DNA from: Caprimulgus europaeus
Lineage: Eukaryota; Chordata; Aves; Caprimulgiformes; Caprimulgidae
DNA length: 64,000 bases
Direction of reading: 5' to 3'
Assembly (NCBI GenBank): GCA_907165065.1
Contig: OU015524.1
Coordinates: 29,512,795-29,576,794 of the forward strand
Shown here: positions 1-11,336 of the stretch, one piece after another
How positions within the stretch are numbered: the first letter of the stretch is position 1
Layout: each line of letters starts with the position of its first letter
Translations under genes and position numbers: made by a program
Notes under the pieces: model-generated
The model's database searches: none
Seen by the model: only the letters and a program-made list of their open reading frames with translations
What the model was told of the DNA's origin: nothing

Positions 1-1078
1 TGTAGGTGGGAACTTTGCCATTGTCTTCAAAAAGAACAGGGCCAGGCCTTTGCTCTTGGCCAAAAAACAAATGCAAGGAAAAGACACAAATCCTTTTCTA
101 ATGCTTTAGAAATAATATATTATTTGAATTTCTAGAGCTGTACTGTTGTTAACATTAAGCACCCACAAATCGATGTTTTACAGCATATTGTACTTAAACA
201 GAAATTTTACATATATCTACTTATATGCTTGTTGTAAAAAAGTAACTTAATAGAATAAGAAATCATATAAAGATTGCATAGATTGAAAGCAACATGTTAA
301 AGAGCACCTTTGAGTCCTTCATGATTAAGATCAACAGTTTTCTGATTCGTGCACATGAACACTTTGCTTTTCAGAACAGCTATTTTATTTAGCTTTTCTT
401 ACAGAAGTGAGCTGGGTGACAGTAGCTATGATTTCAACAGACCAGAGCAGGTGGGATTTTTTTCAGAAGCTTATACTAATTAATTTGAAGACAATATGAA
501 AAATATTAATAGCACACCTAAAATATCAATTTGTCCAAGTCCGTATTGCATGTAGAAAAAGAAAGGAGAATTTTAACAACCTTTCTATGTAAAAACATCA
601 TAAGACATTGAAATTGTTGAAAAGTTTTGGAGAGGTTTTTTGAAATGAAGGAGTCATTTTACATTTATATTTACATTTATATTAATATACAATGTATATA
701 CATACAGTGACCATTTTAGAAAGAGATTGAGATTGAAAAACATACAATTATGTGAACAAAGAAAAAAAAAGAGATTGAGATTCACAATACTTTCTGAGAT
801 TTTTCGATGTCTCATTTCTTTAACGTTATTTAGATTTTTCATGTCTATAAATAGGTAACACCAAAGTAAACTGATTTTGACCCCAGCTGCCCTTGTCACC
901 AAACCTGTCCTTGGCAAGCACTGATTTTTACCGACTCCAGATTCACGGGGGATGATGGTACCATGTGGTTTGCGTTCAAGAATGCCCTGTAAATATAAAC
1001 AACTACTACGACTCGAGTACATTTAATGACAAAAATGTGCTAACGCTGTGCTGACGACATTGGCCCTTGCATTACATT
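1..1078. other. AT-rich intergenic DNA
   Basis: Mostly AT-rich single-copy sequence without a supportable gene. It contains a small spaced direct repeat (AGAGATTGAGATT at about 723-735 and 770-782). From about 840 it becomes more complex, without simple repeats, up to the CArG box, and could be conserved regulatory DNA; an alignment would be needed to tell. Confidence 0.6.
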
Positions 1079-1088
1079 CCTTATAAGG
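1079..1088. promoter_or_regulatory. Perfect CArG box (SRF site)
   Basis: CCTTATAAGG, a palindromic match to the SRF consensus CC(A/T)6GG, exactly at the edge between AT-rich DNA and the first CpG-rich block. Motif match only; no start site is visible next to it. Confidence 0.35.
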
Positions 1089-2480
1089 GCGATGCTGCTC
1101 GATCCGGCTCGCCGGACTGCGGGGTGGTCCCCCCCGCACCCTCCTCCCTGCCCTCCCATCTTTGCTCCGAGTCAAAGAACCGAAAGCAAAGGTGGGCTTC
1201 ACCCCCCCAAGGGTGTCGGCGGCTCGGAGCCCGCTGCAGGGTCGCTTTCCGATGGCGCCTCGCTGTTGGTAACACGAAACGCCGGGAAACGTGAGAGCAA
1301 ACCCACCTCTCCTCCTAAAACTCTTGCTCCTCTCAGCTGCGAAGAGGATTAATTTTGGGAAAAAAAAACAACCAACCAAAAAACAAAACAGACGCCCGCG
1401 GCCCCAGGCCGCCGCGGGACGGAGAAGGGCAGCTGTGCCGGGGCCCCTGCACCCACCGTGCCCCCGGGGCGGTGAGGGGAGCCAGGGACAGGCGGGGGCA
1501 CAGCCCACGGGTGCGCGGTGAGAGGCCACGCGTGTGTGGCCGGCCCGGCCCCTTCGCCAGCGCTGCGGGGCTTGTCCTTCCCTCGGCCAGCTGGCAGGGC
1601 TTAGCACGGGGCGGGTGGGCTCCCCGGGGGCGAGGCGGCGGTTCGAGGATCAGCGGCCTGGGCCCCCCATGGCAGCCGCCCCGAGCCGGGGTACAGAGGG
1701 GCTGGTGAGGGCCAGGAGGAGCCCAGCCCCCAGGGCCGCTGCAAGGAAAGCACCTGCCCCGGCGCGGAAGTGCTTTTAATTAAGCGCGGTAATGACCTCC
1801 CCCTCGGCCGGAGGCGAGTCAAGTGCTTTTGCACTCCCAGCCGAGATCTTTCCCTCAGTGACTGCTTTGCCCGGGCTGCTAGACCCCGGTTAAAGTTACG
1901 GCAGCAGCAGGGTTAAAACATCACCCGGAGCCCCGGCGGCCGAAGAGGCCCCCGCGCCCGCGACCCCCGCGGGCCCCCCCGGCAGCGGGTGGTGGCAGCG
2001 CGGGGCGGTGGGCTGCCCCCCGCTCCTCCCATCGCCCCAGCACTGCTTCACTCTCCAACACGTCGCAAAAGGAGGGCGAGAGGCAACGGGTTTGCTCTCC
2101 TATTTTCCTGTGTCGCGGGAAAATGCCACTTTTCCAGGCCCAACGCTTCCTTCCCCCGCCTCTGCCCCGTCCCTATTGGAAAAAGAAAAATCCCAGCGAG
2201 CGCCGGCCCGAGGCAGACGGGTGGCTTTCGGCGAGGCAGCTGCCGTGGGTCATGGCTGCCGCTGCCCCCCCCGCCGGGGGTGCGCCTCTGGCTTGGGCAC
2301 GTCGGCGCTCGTCCGGTCTCCGGAGGGGAGAGATTGTGTCCCGGTTCCCTGCACCGCAGAGGAGCCGTTTCGGAAGGTGCCCAGGGCAGGAGGAGAGAGG
2401 GGGTAGCCTGTCCCAAGGGGGGACAAAGAGGGGCACCACAGTCTGCCGCGACCTGCCCCCGCCAATATCCACATGACACG
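1089..2480. promoter_or_regulatory. CpG-rich block 1
   Basis: G+C-rich, CpG-dense DNA with many long but mutually overlapping open frames on both strands, which is what high GC produces. None resembles a protein I know. It may be an orphan CpG island of the SIX3-SIX2 domain, or the promoter of an unannotated non-coding RNA. Confidence 0.65.
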
Positions 2481-4039
2481 CAGGGCTCTGTCGGCTCGGT
2501 TGTCCCCTCTGAGGCGGCATCTTTCGAGAACTGCAAGGAAAACACTGTCTTGCAGTCACTGTAATCCACGGTTTTCATTTACTATTATTCAATCAGGATT
2601 TATCTCTGTTTTTTTAGGAGGCTACTTTTCCAGGACTGTTACTCGATACTGATCCATTAAATCATTCCAGCTGAGAGATTAAATGTATGATTTGCAACCA
2701 GCTGGATTTCTTAAATGGTGTCTTCGCCTCCCTTCAGAGTATGAGCAGACCCAACGAGAAAACACTTTGCTTTGGCATGGAAACCCGCACATTTGCCCGA
2801 AGATTACCACACGGAGTTCATTCAATGCCAACAGTATTCTCTTCGTTTCTCTTCACCGGATTAGATTTCCCCCGGTCATAAAATGCCTCCAAAAGCGAGA
2901 TACCATCGAAACGGCAACGCATGCCAGCCGTGAGGGTAGGGAGCAGGCTGAAGCCTTCTCTCGCACTAACACCGCAGCCCCTCTCGCAGGGTTGCCCCGG
3001 CTCCAGCGAGCCTATGCAAGCGGCGGGGTCCCGGGGAAGGGGAGCCAGGGCGCCGCCGGGCATCTACCGAGGGCTGGGGTCCCCCCGTACCTCAGATGGG
3101 GGGGGCTTTTTGAGGCCTGGAAGGGTGGTGAAAGACAGGCAGGGGAGCCCGAGCCCTCCGGAAACTGATCTCCATTGTGCCCCTCGACGTCTGCCCCAGA
3201 GGGGTGATTTGGGTGCCTCCTCGGCCCCCTCCCAGCCACCGGGTATGCGGGAGGCGGTTTCGATCATATGCGGGGCCCTCATCCCTCACCCCCCAACCCG
3301 CGGGCACCTCAGGCAGGGCCAGGCTCTCCTTGTGTTGAAACCCATCGCGCCGTCCGTGCGGAGGGCCAGGCGGGCGGCAGGAGGTGGGGAAGGGCAGGGC
3401 AATAGCCCCGTCCTTCCCTCTCGCGCCAGGCTCAGGGGGGTTGTTTCGAATTAATGGTGACGGCAGCAGTGCCCAGGCGAGTATCGTCAGGGAGGCTTTA
3501 TTTGCGATCACCTGGCAGTAGTCAGGGTGATAAATACACCCGATTTGGAGCAATTATGAGAGAGTGATTGGCCGCCCTAAACCCTCAGGATCCCCCGCGG
3601 GGACGGCATCTCGAGGACTGGCAGAAATAACCATCGGATCCCAAAGTAACAGCGTGTACGTGGGAAACACCGCCGCTTTCGCTGTGCCGGCCTCACCCGG
3701 AAAAAAAAATAAATAAAAAAATAATGCCCTTTCTAAGCTGAAAGGGATCTGGGATTTTTCCTCCGACAGAAACCACCCGGCAGAGCCACGGCACCGTGGG
3801 GGATCTGCCACGCCTGTGGGGGAGAAAGCACTGATATTTTCTGGGCATATTCGGGGGGCAGACGGAGCCCCGCTCTGCACACACCCGCAGCAGCAGAGCC
3901 CGGTATCAGCATCGCCTCTTGCTTCTGGCCACCTCGGTTTCTGCTCAAATCGCGAGAGAGGCGGGATTGTCCACCTCCAGCCCTTCTGACTTGGGAAGAC
4001 AGCGAGGTTGCTGCGCAGGGACGGAGCTTACCCCCATGC
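2481..4039. other. Mixed single-copy DNA between CpG blocks
   Basis: Moderate G+C with a CpG-richer part at about 2900-3450. The stretch 3455-3560 lacks repeats and has an AT/GC-balanced, motif-rich look (TTTATTTGCG, ATAAATA, CAATTATGA), as enhancers often do. No gene seen. Confidence 0.5.
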
Positions 4040-5290
4040 CACTCCCCACGGCCACGCGTGGGACCCACCTCCGCGCAGCGCTACCAGCACCTCCTGCCCC
4101 ACGTCTGGTTTCGTTTGAATCCGGGAGGTTTCCAAACTGTCCTGACTTTCCAGTTGTTGATGTTTTTGTTGGGTGTGAGCTCGACACGTTCCTAAGAGAG
4201 GTGTTCCAAGCTGTTTCTTAATAAGTGTCCTCTCCCTTCCGCGGCCGGGGGATAGAGCGGAGACTTAATCCGAGAGCACTTTAGCACTAATAGGACCATC
4301 GTTCCCCCTCTGCGCCCCTCGACCACCGTCCTCACGGCGCCGGACTGAGTGACCCCGCGGCCTCGCTCTCTGCGCAGTGCGTAGGGGTGCGGATCCGCGC
4401 CCCGAGCAGCTGCTGAGCTCATGTGTAACTGAATAGCTCGGAGTATGGACAGAAACCCATTTGTCCCTGGTCCCGCAGTAGCCTGGGAGCCCTGTCCCCC
4501 AGCTCCAGCAGCCCCTGTGCCTCCCGCGTCTGCTCCCCGGGGGAGGCCGTGCCCCTGCCCAGCTCCTCCGGCTTTGGCAGCGGAGCGGGCTGGAAGGAGC
4601 GAGCTGCAGGGAGCAGATACACTGCTTGACGTGTGTACCCCGTCGGTGGGAAACAGGCGCTTACTTACGACGGGGCGGCTCCAGCTGCCGCGGCACAGGC
4701 AGCCCACGGCGGCCGCTCGGTTTCACGGCGCCGGGGTAAATAGTCGAGGGGTCCCGGCTCAACCCTGCTCAGTGGTCGGATTAGGCCTCTATCGAGGACG
4801 CCATTATCTCGGGCTTTGGCAATGCTTTCCCTCCCCACGCAACTCTCCGGTGACAACAGGGTGACGATAACCGCATCCCACTGAACTAGGGGGGTTCAGA
4901 ATCACCTGCTTCCCCCGGCAGCCCCCTGAGGTGCGCAGGGGAAGATGTCTTCCCGACGGTTGACTGGCCATGCACCCTCGCCATCCCCGTGTGAAGGAGT
5001 GCGTGTCCCCGCGCGGCGTGGCTGCCGCATCACCCGGGGTACCTGCCGTCGGGGATTGCAAAGCTCCGGGTGAAAGCCGTGCCCCGCAGAGGGGACAGCA
5101 GATGCCGGGAGTTGGGCGCGGACCTGCCCTTTCCCTGCGGAGGCCGGGGGGCCCGGTGGCCGCGGTGGAAAGCGGGGAAGGGGATTAAGTGTCCCCTTGG
5201 AGCCTGCCCGCGCTGCCGGCAGCGGTGTCCCTGTGTCCGACCCCGTGGGCAGGGTGGTCGGGGAACGCAAATGATGATGCTTTTAGTGCT
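4040..5290. promoter_or_regulatory. CpG-rich block 2
   Basis: CpG-dense DNA enclosing most of the inverted duplication described separately. Three TAATCC/GGATTA sites (OTX/PITX-type homeodomain motif) occur at 4266-4271, 4778-4783 and 5182-5187. No coding frame in it resembles a known protein. Confidence 0.6.
4246..4357 (+). repeat. Inverted duplication, left arm
   Basis: Matches the reverse complement of 5223-5326. The best core is GAGCGGAGACTTAATCC GAGAGC (4255-4277) against the same sequence with two differences, then TTTAGCACTAA exactly. After an indel, CGACCACC...ACGG..CGGAC...GAC.CCG also matches. By eye about 39 of 46 bases agree in the core, and about 29 of 38 in the distal block. 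The unit is unknown to me. Confidence 0.8.
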
Positions 5291-5326
5291 AAAAGCTCTC
5301 GGATGAAGTCTCTGCTCTCTCCCCCG
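5223..5326 (-). repeat. Inverted duplication, right arm
   Basis: Reverse-complement partner of 4246-4357, with about 0.87 kb between the arms. On this arm the core contains TTTTAGTGCTAAAA, itself a near palindrome. Similarity may extend weakly outwards to about 5372 (TTCCAAAGC against TTCCAAGC), which I could not establish by eye. The arms are too diverged to be a recent copying event or an assembly artefact. Confidence 0.8.
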
Positions 5327-6292
5327 ACTCTAAACACAACTGCATCTAAAACGACGCTTTGGAAAGGAGGGACTTGGGCCCAGACCCCAACTCCTGCACT
5401 GCTAGAAATCGCTCTTCCAGTATGATTCACTGGACTTTTCCCAACTTTACAGCAAATTGTAAGCTTTATAAAATCACAATTTTTAACTCTTTACCCCTAC
5501 ATTTCATTTTTTTCTCTTCCTCACTGTTGCCAGCCAGTCTTGCCTGTGTTGACACCCAGACGAGCTCCTGACAGTCACTTTTCAGACTCAGATGTCGGTC
5601 TCACACGCGGTAGTTTTAACTACTGCCTCGGTTTTCACGCTGCAGCCTATTTTTGGAGAGCAGGGTAGCGCAAATGAATATTCCTGATGAAGGTAGCTTT
5701 CATCGGGTTCTTTACAAAATCTATTCCCCCTTCCTCAGTCCCATCCCCTAGATACACACGCACCATACCGAGGTTTGCATTTTTCATGGCGGGACAGGCA
5801 AGTCTATAAAAGGCATGTTTGTTTTTCCTGGCTGTTTCAAATATGTATTTCCTGGAGGACTTCACATCTAATGGGGTCAGAAGCACATGTGCGATTTTCA
5901 TCTTTCCAAGAGATTTCTCCTCTCCCCCTTCTCCCGAGCAGCACTGTTTGCTGATGTAACATTTTACCTGGCTGCTCACCTCAGCTTCCCCTAAACCTCT
6001 GTGTTTCCCCCCCGAGTCTCAGTCTCTTGGTGAAGTCCCTATTTGTTTCCCTGTGTCTGTTCTTTTAAAGGAGTCTTTTTTTTTTTTCTTTTTCCCTGTA
6101 GGACACGTGTTGGGATGGAGGCAGGAATAGCTCAGTGCTTTGCCGCCCAGCAGTCCTGCCGCCCGCTCGGCAGCCACCACCTCCCAGTGCCCCGGGGCGC
6201 AGAGCGGGAACGGCTCTGGGGCACACTGGAACTTCGGTTAAAGGCGAATTTGACATTTAAAGTTGGACGTTGAGCGTTTTCGCCCAGAGGGG

Positions 6293-6405
6293 GAAAAAAC
6301 CCAAGAACAACAACAGCAACAAAAAACCCCGAACAAGAAAAAAAACCTCAAAAAACCAAACCCACCCAAACAAGCAAACCCCACCAACAACCAAACCACC
6401 CCCTC
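6293..6405. repeat. Strand-asymmetric A/C tract
   Basis: About 110 bp made almost only of A and C on the plus strand (CAACAACAGCAAC, CCAAACCCACCC and similar). It is not a clean short tandem repeat. Shorter tracts of the same kind lie at about 1350-1390, 9517-9549, 28980-29008 and 59383-59404. Confidence 0.8.
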
Positions 6406-7677
6406 TCCCGTTTATTTAAGTGGGAAGGCGATGGACCTTCTTCCCGAGCAAGGAGCCGCCTCCCCGGTGCAGGGAGGGGAGGTTCTGAGCCCCGCTCCCG
6501 GCAGCAAAATGGGAAGAAGCTTGATGGCTCAGCCCAGCTCTTAAGTTTATGTATTTTTCCAAACTCCAGAGCTACTCTTCTTCAGACAAACCCCTCACCT
6601 TTTCCTTGTGTGCTGAAGCACTGAAAGTTCCCGTCAGTATATTTTTCTTGGCTGTCTGAGCCGCAGCGTTTTGATTCACTAAGCAGAGGAAGTTAAAGAG
6701 CTCTGCAGTAAGGGCCAGTGGCCAGTGTTTTCATCGCCAGCCCCCTACATTATTTGTCATGCTTAAGTGAGGGTTTGTTCAAGGCAAGAAGAGCCTGCTC
6801 ATACCGGGCTGCATTTGTTTCTCCTAAAGAAGGCAATAGATTTGTTTCCGGGTCTGGTAACAGAAGCCCGAGTGCCTTATACAAACATCGCTGGGCAGTC
6901 AGGGATGCTTCCAAGGCGTTTCATTCCGGGGCTGGAGCAGCCCCCCTCAAACACACATTGAGGCTTCAGTTAGGCCCCAGCTGCTGAGCCAGGGATGAGG
7001 AGGAGAAGAGGGAATGGAGCTTTCTCCAGAGTAGCCCACAAAAAATATGCCAAGCGACTTCTCATGTAGATGGTGTTGAAAGTCTGCAAAATGGCTTATA
7101 TTAATCCAAAGGAAAACGCAGCCACGCAGCCACACATCCTTTGGTAAAGGAGATGCAACTGTGTTTCCCAGAGGGTCTTTTTTACCCCAAAACTCCTGTA
7201 AGGGCTTGCAGAGGGAAGGCGTTTAACCAGCTGGTTAACAAGCTCCGGCACATGCCCCCCTCCTCATAGGAGTCTCTTACTCCAGTACACTTGCTCCCTG
7301 CCCCCGGGAAAGCGCCACGCACCCCTTCGGGGACTTTGCCACCTCCTCAGTAGCCTGCCAGGATGGTCTCCCCTCGTATCCATCAGTATTTCCTCGGCAG
7401 GGTGACTAGCTGCGCCCTGGCAGAAGAGCCAAAATTTGTTTTCTGACTCAAATGTACAGCTTCTCTCATAGCCCTCTTCAGCGCAGCACCAGGACAGTTG
7501 ACACTCCTGTAATAAAGTATAGGGCTACCCAGAAGAACAAATTTGCTCTCGTACACCATGAATATTCGGTGTCCTGCTATCTAAAAGAATTACTCCAGTT
7601 ACGGTTCTGGGTGGGTAAATGCTGCATTCATGATGTAATTTGATAAGGTTCTAGTTTGAGGGCAAATACTACTTTTA

Positions 7678-7752
7678 TATGATATATGTATGTCTTTTAT
7701 ATATGCGTGTGTGTGTGTATATATTATATATATGTATGTATGTGTGTATAAG
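7678..7752. repeat. Compound TA/TG microsatellite
   Basis: Mixed TATATG, (GT)n, TATATA and (TATG)n runs. Ordinary simple repeat. Confidence 0.85.
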
Positions 7753-9574
7753 AGAGAGAAAACGAGCGTAGCTTTCTCCCGCGGCGACCGAGCTATAGGG
7801 GCTCAGCTGTGGGATTCGCCCGCCGCATCCCGGCTCCAGTGCGGGAGTAGCCAGGAGGGGTTTCATGGGTCTGGACCGTCTTTTTATTTATGCCCTGAAA
7901 CCTGCGCGGGTACCCCTAAACCAACCATCCCTGAGATGCGATATGTCCCATGTAACTTAATGCTAGTGAATCATAACTAATCTGTTTAAAATCAAGGATT
8001 AGTCACGTCAGTTTCGGCATATTCCCCTATCGGGAACTTTTTTTGTGCGTGGAAAATCGGGGGGATTTGGGCTAATTTACCAAACATCATTACTAAGGCA
8101 AGTACAGTCTGATAAAATGAGTCTTAACATGTACGGGTTTTCAGGTTGCATTACACACATCCCATCATCTGGGCTTTAAGCTGTGTCCGCCCTTAATGCT
8201 AGATTGACCTGCAGATTTTTTTTTTTTTTTTCTTACTACATGATTTCTGTTTCTAGCTGTCTTTAATTGACATCAGCGACTCGCCCTTTCTTCCTTTCTC
8301 CGTATAGAAGTGATCCTCTCTGCAATTTACAGAAGTTTCCATTGCCCCTCGCTTTCAAAGGGCCTTTCTCACTCTGACATCCCTTCATTTACTTTCCCCC
8401 ATCGAATTCTGCCTCCTCTGTGCAATACGACCTTTTATTAATCACGTAAACCCCATCCTGTTTTCATACTGCCTCTTTAAATGTTTCACATCTTGGCTTT
8501 ACTCTTTCTATATTTTTTTTTTCTTCCTCCAGCGGTCAAAGCCTTAAGGATTTATTTCGGTTTCGAGGCCATGTTTTATTAACCCAGTCGTTCTCTTTTC
8601 TTTCCCAAACTTATTCCTATCTCTAAAAATACCAAATAATTAACTAGCCAATTAATTCATTGCAATATTGCACCGCTGCATGTATTATTTTACAGGGAGC
8701 GGGGATCTCCTGTAGCTCTAGGAAGCAGTGGTTCCTTTACTTGCGAAATGTTTATTTTCAAAGGATTAAAATTCATAGCTAAAATTATTAGATGCCCCTC
8801 AACGGCAATAACAGGATCTGCTATTTAGACCCTAATGCACGCACGACCCCACTGCTACACTCCCACAGCAGAAGCAACAGCCACATCATCTCCACTGCTG
8901 AAAAATCACCCCAAAGAACAGAAGCAGGAGAAACATAAACCTGAATATACCACATTGTCTCCTCTGTAACATTGTGCCCTGCTGCACCCCAGCATAACGA
9001 GTACACTGGATTTATAACGAGGAGTAAAAGAGAGCTTTTTTCCGAGGCCGATCCTCCCCATTACCGACATGCATACCTTCCCTTCTGTAGACTTTAACGG
9101 GGCCTCAGAGAAATGTGCTTTTAGAGGGTACCCACAAACGCACAGAGGTGCTAATCCAGCCCCAGATTATAACAAATTAGGACACTGCCCGCACAAAACT
9201 CCCGCTGATTGAAATTTCAGCCAGCGTCTGAAACCTGGACACGATCTTTGCTGATCTACACATATTTCTATCCCGCTTGAAGCCATATCGTTTTCTCGGT
9301 TCATTTTTCACAATAAATTCATTTTAGGAAAAAAAAAGTATAAAACTCTTTGAAAACTCTGAGAGCATTTTAAACAGATGATCTATTCGGCTTCTAGCAA
9401 AGAGATGGTAGCGGGGGTGAGAGCTGTAATGAAATCATCCTTAGCTCTTATCTTTTAATGAAGTAAACTTGCAAGCAGCTTGCTTCTTTTGCCACCTTGC
9501 CACCCTCAGCCTTATAGAAAAGGAAACAAAAACAAAACCAAAAACAAAGTAGAAAAAGGAGAGGGATAAAGAAC

Positions 9575-10119
9575 TCAAAGGCGTTTGCTGCCCAGCCATG
9601 CCGGACCCCGGAGCAGGCTCCGGCCACGCTCAGTTTGCGCTCCTGTCCCTGGGGCGGGAGGGGAGGCGGGGGCGGCTTTCTGCCGGGGCCAGGGGACTCG
9701 GGGCGGAAAAGCCCGCAGCCTGCTCCGCCATGCCCTCGGGTCAGCAGGTGGACCACCTCCCCGCTCCCCTTGGGGCCCGCACCGCCTGTCCCTCCCCGTC
9801 TCCTTGCCTCCCCGCTCCTGCCGGGCTCCGCCAGCTCTCCCCGGCTCACGCAGCTTCCTCGGGCCGGGCTGGAGTGGCCAATACGTGCCCAGGCGTTGCT
9901 CCTTGGAGTACCCCCCACGGGTCGGGCGTGCCCTGGGGGTCGGTGGGGGCCAAGACCCGCTCGCGTCTGTGGAGGTCCCAGGGGCCCCGACACACCGCCC
10001 GGGTGTCTGCCACCTCCCCCGACCGAGCGCCGTCAGCTCCGGCCACCGAGCCGCTCTCCATGCTCTGCTCAGAGCTGAGACCGAAAACACCCCGAGGGAG
10101 AGTGAAGCAACCGCACGCC
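9575..10119. promoter_or_regulatory. CpG-rich block just 3' of SIX2
   Basis: A compact CpG-dense block that begins within tens of bases after the predicted SIX2 polyadenylation site. All reading frames are partly open because of GC content; none looks like a protein. Position suggests a 3' regulatory island or an antisense transcript start. Confidence 0.55.
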
Positions 10120-11032
10120 GAGTTAGATTTCTAAATTTTATTATAAAATAAAAGCAGAAATATTTTCCAAAGAATGTATTCACATAATATAAACAATAAA
10201 CAAAACTAAAGTGAGTGACTTGCGGTTGATACTGTCGTTTAGGTCTAAACTTGAGCAGCAATTCCTTTTTTTTTTTTTTTTTTTTTGTTTAGGCCCGCTC
10301 CTGCCCTCTCTGCACACCGAGGGGAGAATCAGCCCCTGCCTTCCTCTGGGGCCGGAACCGGGCCACCACTTCCTTTCCCACCCAGCAAATGGCGAAAGCA
10401 CCACATGGACGAGGCCAAAGAAGCTGTCTCTCTGCATAGCATCAGCTACAAGAAGGTTACAGAGTTTGCCTAGAGCGTGTGTTGCTGCTATAACTTGACT
10501 ACAATTTTTGTATTCTTAGTTGAAATTGTACATCGTACACCTGCCACGGATACATAACTACAATAGAATAACGGGAGCGATGTGTAACTTCCAAATAGGC
10601 ATGGAAACAGCGGCCTTGGGCTCCCCTTTCCTCCCCACCCCCCGAAAAAAAAAAAAAAAAAATTACAGTGTGCCTCTTCCCACACAGACCGGCACGACCG
10701 AGTGACACCACCGAGAGATTCGGAAGTTAAGGCTGGAAAGAGCTGCTACACCGAACCGTTTTACAGCCTGCCGTGAAAATCACAGCTCCTGCACAACAGT
10801 CCTTACACGCCTGAGACCACCTTTAAGCAACCCTTAAGTCTTTTCACAACATTACTGCCCACAGCAGAGTCCGATACTTTCCAAATGTGCAGCCAGCCTA
10901 TTGCTAAAGGGCACAACACATCCATTAAGCAGTTTGTCATCGCTTTCAAAGTCTCTGGTAAGATTAAGGAAACAAAGAAAAAAAAATAACATAAAGGAGG
11001 GCTGATGCGAAGGAGGGAGCGTGTACACGGTT
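10120..11032 (-). other. SIX2: SIX2 3' untranslated region
   Basis: Predicted 3' UTR of roughly 0.9 kb between the TAA at 11035-11033 and the region just past the AATAAA at 10142-10137. It contains two homopolymer tracts: a 23-base run around 10265-10287 that reads as poly-A in the mRNA, and an A-run on the plus strand at about 10646-10662 that reads as poly-U. These could pair with each other in the transcript. The exact cleavage site is inferred, not seen. Confidence 0.65.
10137..10142 (-). terminator. SIX2: SIX2 polyadenylation signal AATAAA
   Basis: A canonical AATAAA on the minus strand about 890 nt after the SIX2 stop codon, the only canonical signal I found in that interval. A GT-rich stretch (GGGGTGTTTTCGG on the minus strand, near 10077-10094) lies about 45 nt further on and could be the downstream element. 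Cleavage is therefore expected near 10110-10127. Confidence 0.6.
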
Positions 11033-11336
11033 TTAAGAGCCCAGATCGACCAGGTTAGATGACATGGGGTTGAGGATGGAGTCCTGCAAGCTGTGGTGAT
11101 GCATAGGGTCGGTGCTGGGCACGGGGATGGCGCTGGGGCCTTGGGGGTGGCCCAGGCCATGCAGGGGCTGCAGCCCGGGGTTGGAGCTGAGCAGCAGCGC
11201 GGGGCTGGAGGAGGTGTGATCCGGGGTCCCTGACGGCGTCTTCTCGTCCTCTGAGCTCCCCAAAACTGTCTTATTCCCGTTCATTGACGCCGAGAGCGGG
11301 TTGTGGCTGTTGGAGTTGGAATTCTCGTTGTTTTCC
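11033..11336 (-). CDS. SIX2: SIX2 coding exon 2 (C-terminal region)
   Basis: Second and last coding exon of SIX2. The acceptor reads CCTATAG followed by G, which completes codon 187 (AGG, Arg) across a phase-2 junction. Translation continues [20 protein letters not shown], then [19 protein letters not shown], and ends SNLVDLGS with TAA at 11035-11033. The [14 protein letters not shown] and [15 protein letters not shown] segments and the terminal NLVDLGS are specific to SIX2; SIX1 has a quite different C-terminus apart from VDLGS. The region is Ser/Pro/His-rich and presumably disordered, and serves as the transactivation part in this family. Total predicted length is 287 aa, close to the 291 aa of human SIX2. 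It lacks the Gly/Pro-rich insertions I remember in the mammalian C-terminus, such as the poly-Gly near the His run. Confidence 0.96.

Larger units (their letters stand above)
5330..9570. other. Single-copy DNA between CpG block 2 and SIX2
   Basis: No gene supported. A 110-aa open frame at 5647-5979 (minus) has no recognisable domain and is probably chance, though the surrounding sequence (GAATATTCC, repeat-free) may be regulatory. Simple repeats are listed separately. The interval 8100-9460 is AT-rich and repeat-poor with short T-runs and could hold conserved elements. Confidence 0.5.

Noticed and set aside
1023-2578. Long open frames on both strands in CpG block 1
   Set aside because: They overlap each other in several frames, have Pro/Arg/Gly/Ala-biased composition and resemble no known protein; this is expected from GC-rich DNA.
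5647-5979. 110-aa minus-strand frame
   Set aside because: Balanced composition but no recognised domain, no splice or promoter context; chance length for the region.
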